Shown here in pieces: positions 5,016-6,720 of a DNA stretch of 6,720 nucleotides (positions are counted from its first letter, which is position 1; the number at the start of each line of letters is the position of its first letter). The position numbers were made by a program, and so were the translations under genes. The notes beneath the pieces were generated by a model. That model was not told the DNA's origin and did not search any database. It worked only from the letters and a program-made list of their open reading frames with translations. Source of the stretch: CAYWGR01 sp964458015 (GTDB taxonomy: Bacteria > Planctomycetota > Planctomycetia > Pirellulales > Thermoguttaceae); contig CAYWGR010000237.1 in NCBI GenBank assembly GCA_964458015.1, forward strand, positions 1-6,720, given 5' to 3'.

Positions 5016-6317
5016 ATGATGAAGCCCGCCAACGCCCAACTCTCGCGTCGTTCTTTCCTTGAAAAATCCGCCTTCGTGGCCGCCGGTGCAGCCGCCGGTC
5101 TTTCGCTGGCCGGCTCTGCTCATGCCGCCGGCAGCGATGTCATTAAAATCGGCTTGATTGGTTGCGGCGGTCGCGGTTCGGGCGCGGCCGTCAACGCCTT
5201 GGGCGCCGATTCCAACACGCGGCTCGTGGCCATGGGCGATGCCTTCGCGGACATGCTCGAAGGTTCGTTGAAAAATCTCAAGTCCACTCCCGTCGGCGAC
5301 CGCGTGACGGTCGATAAGGACCATTGCTTCGTTGGGCTCGATGCCTATCAAAAAGTCATCCAAAGCGATGTCGATATGGTGCTTCTGGCCGCGCCGGGTG
5401 GATTTCGGCCCTTGCATCTGAAGGCCGCCATCGACGCCGGCAAGCATGTTTTCTGCGAAAAACCGATGGCCGTCGATGGTCCAGGGCTCCGCAAAGTGAT
5501 CGAGGCCGTCGAAATTGCTAAGAAGAATAAGCTTGCCATCCGCGCGGGGCTCTGCAATCGTTTTTCTCCCGTCTATCAAGAAACTATGCAGCGCATTCTC
5601 GATGGATCCATTGGAGACATCCTCTCCATCTATGCGGCTCGCATGGGCGGCTCGCTCTCGGCTAAGTTCAACGGGCAGCGCAAACCCGGTTGGGGCGATC
5701 TGGAATGGCAAATGCGAAACTGGAGCAATTTCACTTGGCTCTCCGGCGATTGGATGATGGAAGTCGCCTGCCACGAGGTAGATAAAATCGCATGGGCGAT
5801 GCGCGATGTTCCGCCCGTTAAGTGTGTCGCCTCCGGTGGAAATGCCACGCACCTGTTCGGCAATGTTTTCGACCATTTCGACGTATACTACGAATATGCG
5901 GACGCGACTCCCGCCATCTTGAAAACGCGCTATCAAGACAATTGCTTCAACGACTTCCGCTTTATTTACGTCGGCACGAAGGGGCGATGCACCCTGGGTT
6001 GGGAAACCGCTGTCATTACCGGCCCCAATGCATGGAGTTCGAAACGGCCGAAGCCGGGAGCTCCGAACCAGTACGACATCGAACACCAAACATTGTTCCA
6101 AGGTCTCCGCGCCGGCAATCCGCCGAACGACGGCGACCGCATGGTCAAGACGGTCTTGATGTCGTTGATGGCTCGTATGTCGGCCTACTCCGGCCAGGAA
6201 ATCACCTGGGATATGGCAATGAACTCGAAGGAAGACACCATGCCGGCGAACCTGAGCTGGGATATGAAGCTGCCGGTGCCCGAAGTGCCCGTGCCCGGAC
6301 TGACGAAATTCGTGTAA
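5016..6317 (+). CDS. Tat-exported Gfo/Idh/MocA family oxidoreductase
   Basis: The 433-residue protein starts with a twin-arginine signal (SRRSFLEKSA at 10-19, hydrophobic stretch to about 37, AHA end). A Rossmann domain follows from about 42: IKIGLIGCGGRG at 44-54 with a G49-x-G51-x-x-G54 dinucleotide motif, VDMVLLAAP at 119-127 and the hallmark EKP at 148-150 (AGKHVFCEKPMAVDGPGL). The C-terminal alpha/beta domain contains ACHEVDKIAWAM at 251-262, with H253 a likely active-site residue, and ends in VPVPGLTKFV. The family oxidises or reduces sugar hydroxyls with NAD(P). Tat export means it folds with cofactor bound in the cytoplasm, as known for glucose-fructose oxidoreductase. Neighbours (secreted DUF1080, deacetylase, NagB-like) suggest a glycoside as substrate, possibly oxidised at C3. 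Start support is the GAGGAG site; Met-2 at 5019 is an alternative. Specific substrate unknown. Confidence 0.92.
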   Translation: MMKPANAQLSRRSFLEKSAFVAAGAAAGLSLAGSAHAAGSDVIKIGLIGCGGRGSGAAVNALGADSNTRLVAMGDAFADMLEGSLKNLKSTPVGDRVTVDKDHCFVGLDAYQKVIQSDVDMVLLAAPGGFRPLHLKAAIDAGKHVFCEKPMAVDGPGLRKVIEAVEIAKKNKLAIRAGLCNRFSPVYQETMQRILDGSIGDILSIYAARMGGSLSAKFNGQRKPGWGDLEWQMRNWSNFTWLSGDWMMEVACHEVDKIAWAMRDVPPVKCVASGGNATHLFGNVFDHFDVYYEYADATPAILKTRYQDNCFNDFRFIYVGTKGRCTLGWETAVITGPNAWSSKRPKPGAPNQYDIEHQTLFQGLRAGNPPNDGDRMVKTVLMSLMARMSAYSGQEITWDMAMNSKEDTMPANLSWDMKLPVPEVPVPGLTKFV

Positions 6318-6368
6318 TATCCTTGTAAAAAGGCATCCAAACCTAGTCTATTCGGAAGGATTGTGAAC

Positions 6369-6720
6369 ATGGCCCGTTTTTTGAGTAAAGTAGCTCCCGA
6401 CTGGTGGGACTATACGACGCTGGACACGCAAATCTTGGAAGATGCGGCCCGGCTGACGGTCGAAGACATGATGCAAATGTCTCGACCTGGTTTTCGCGTC
6501 GTAATGTACGACACGCTCGAAGACCTATATCTGGCCGAGGCGCTCGAGTACATCGACGCTTGGCGGCAATCGACGCCCGACAATCCGGCCGGCATTTGCG
6601 GCCCGATCGGTCCGACGGAGCAGTTGCCGCTGGTCGCCCGGCTCGTGAACGCCTTGAATCTGGACATTCGCGACGCCCATTTCTGGGGCATGGACGAATG
6701 GGTCGGCGATGACGGCCAAA
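6369..6720 (+). CDS. NagB-like glucosamine-6-phosphate isomerase/deaminase family protein, 3' partial
   Basis: The frame is open from the ATG at 6369 to the window end (117 residues), with GGAAGGA at 6354-6360 as ribosome site, 51 bp after the oxidoreductase stop. Residues 74-113 align with the NagB core: a turn AGICGPIGPTEQ, then LVARLVNALNLDIRDAHFW and GMDEWVGDDG. MDEWVG matches the MDEYVG of E. coli NagB, where the Asp is catalytic; here it is D109. The usual phosphate-loop sequence (G-x-P-T-G-x-T-P) is instead GPIGPTEQ, and the N-terminus is about 35 residues longer than in E. coli NagB. It may therefore be a divergent sugar-phosphate isomerase rather than a true deaminase. NagB enzymes convert glucosamine-6-phosphate to fructose-6-phosphate and ammonia in the cytoplasm. 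No signal peptide is seen. The C-terminal half is outside the window. Confidence 0.78.
   Translation, partial: MARFLSKVAPDWWDYTTLDTQILEDAARLTVEDMMQMSRPGFRVVMYDTLEDLYLAEALEYIDAWRQSTPDNPAGICGPIGPTEQLPLVARLVNALNLDIRDAHFWGMDEWVGDDGQ

Noticed and set aside
4992..6101. Leftward 369-residue open frame opposite the oxidoreductase
   Set aside because: It is the antisense shadow of a well-supported Gfo/Idh/MocA gene; no motif or ribosome site supports it.

Overview
The window looks like Planctomycetes DNA, most likely of the Pirellulales type. The evidence is a sigma-70 gene of the Rhodopirellula/Verrucomicrobium-type ECF group overlapping a FecR-domain membrane protein gene, heptanucleotide repeats inside that FecR gene, a secreted DUF1080 protein and a Tat-exported Gfo/Idh/MocA oxidoreductase. 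The assignment rests on recognising gene families by eye; no search was run.

Left part (1-1635). Bases 1-118 hold the 3' end of a rightward reading frame that encodes a signal peptide and then a Pro/Gly run. It ends in an extreme C11-G10-T-G18 tract at 72-111. The leftward operon of sigma factor (1596 to 1045) and FecR-domain protein (1048 to 62) runs into the same tract. The two genes overlap by ATGA. The FecR gene lacks the end normally seen in the family and carries several 7-bp tandem repeat arrays in frame. The junction at 62-118 is either a real rearrangement, a repeat expansion or an assembly error.

Middle (1636-3266). Bases 1636-1937 contain no convincing gene, only a weak promoter candidate for the sigma gene and a hairpin after the next gene. 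A leftward XylR-like regulator (LacI-type sensor domain plus AraC-type HTH) occupies 3134 to 1938. It is divergent from the sugar genes on the right and shares a 132-bp control region with them.

Right part (3267-6720). Four rightward genes follow: a secreted DUF1080 (PF06439, 3-keto-disaccharide hydrolase family) protein, a PIG-L/LmbE deacetylase overlapping it by ATGA, a Tat-exported Gfo/Idh/MocA oxidoreductase, and the start of a NagB-like sugar-phosphate isomerase/deaminase cut by the window end.

Read together, the right part is a candidate sugar locus. The regulator would sense a sugar, the exported oxidoreductase and DUF1080 enzyme could open glycosides by an oxidation-then-cleavage (3-keto) route outside the cytoplasm, and the cytoplasmic deacetylase and NagB-like enzyme could process an N-acetylated amino sugar. 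The family roles are established; the combined amino-sugar pathway is inference.
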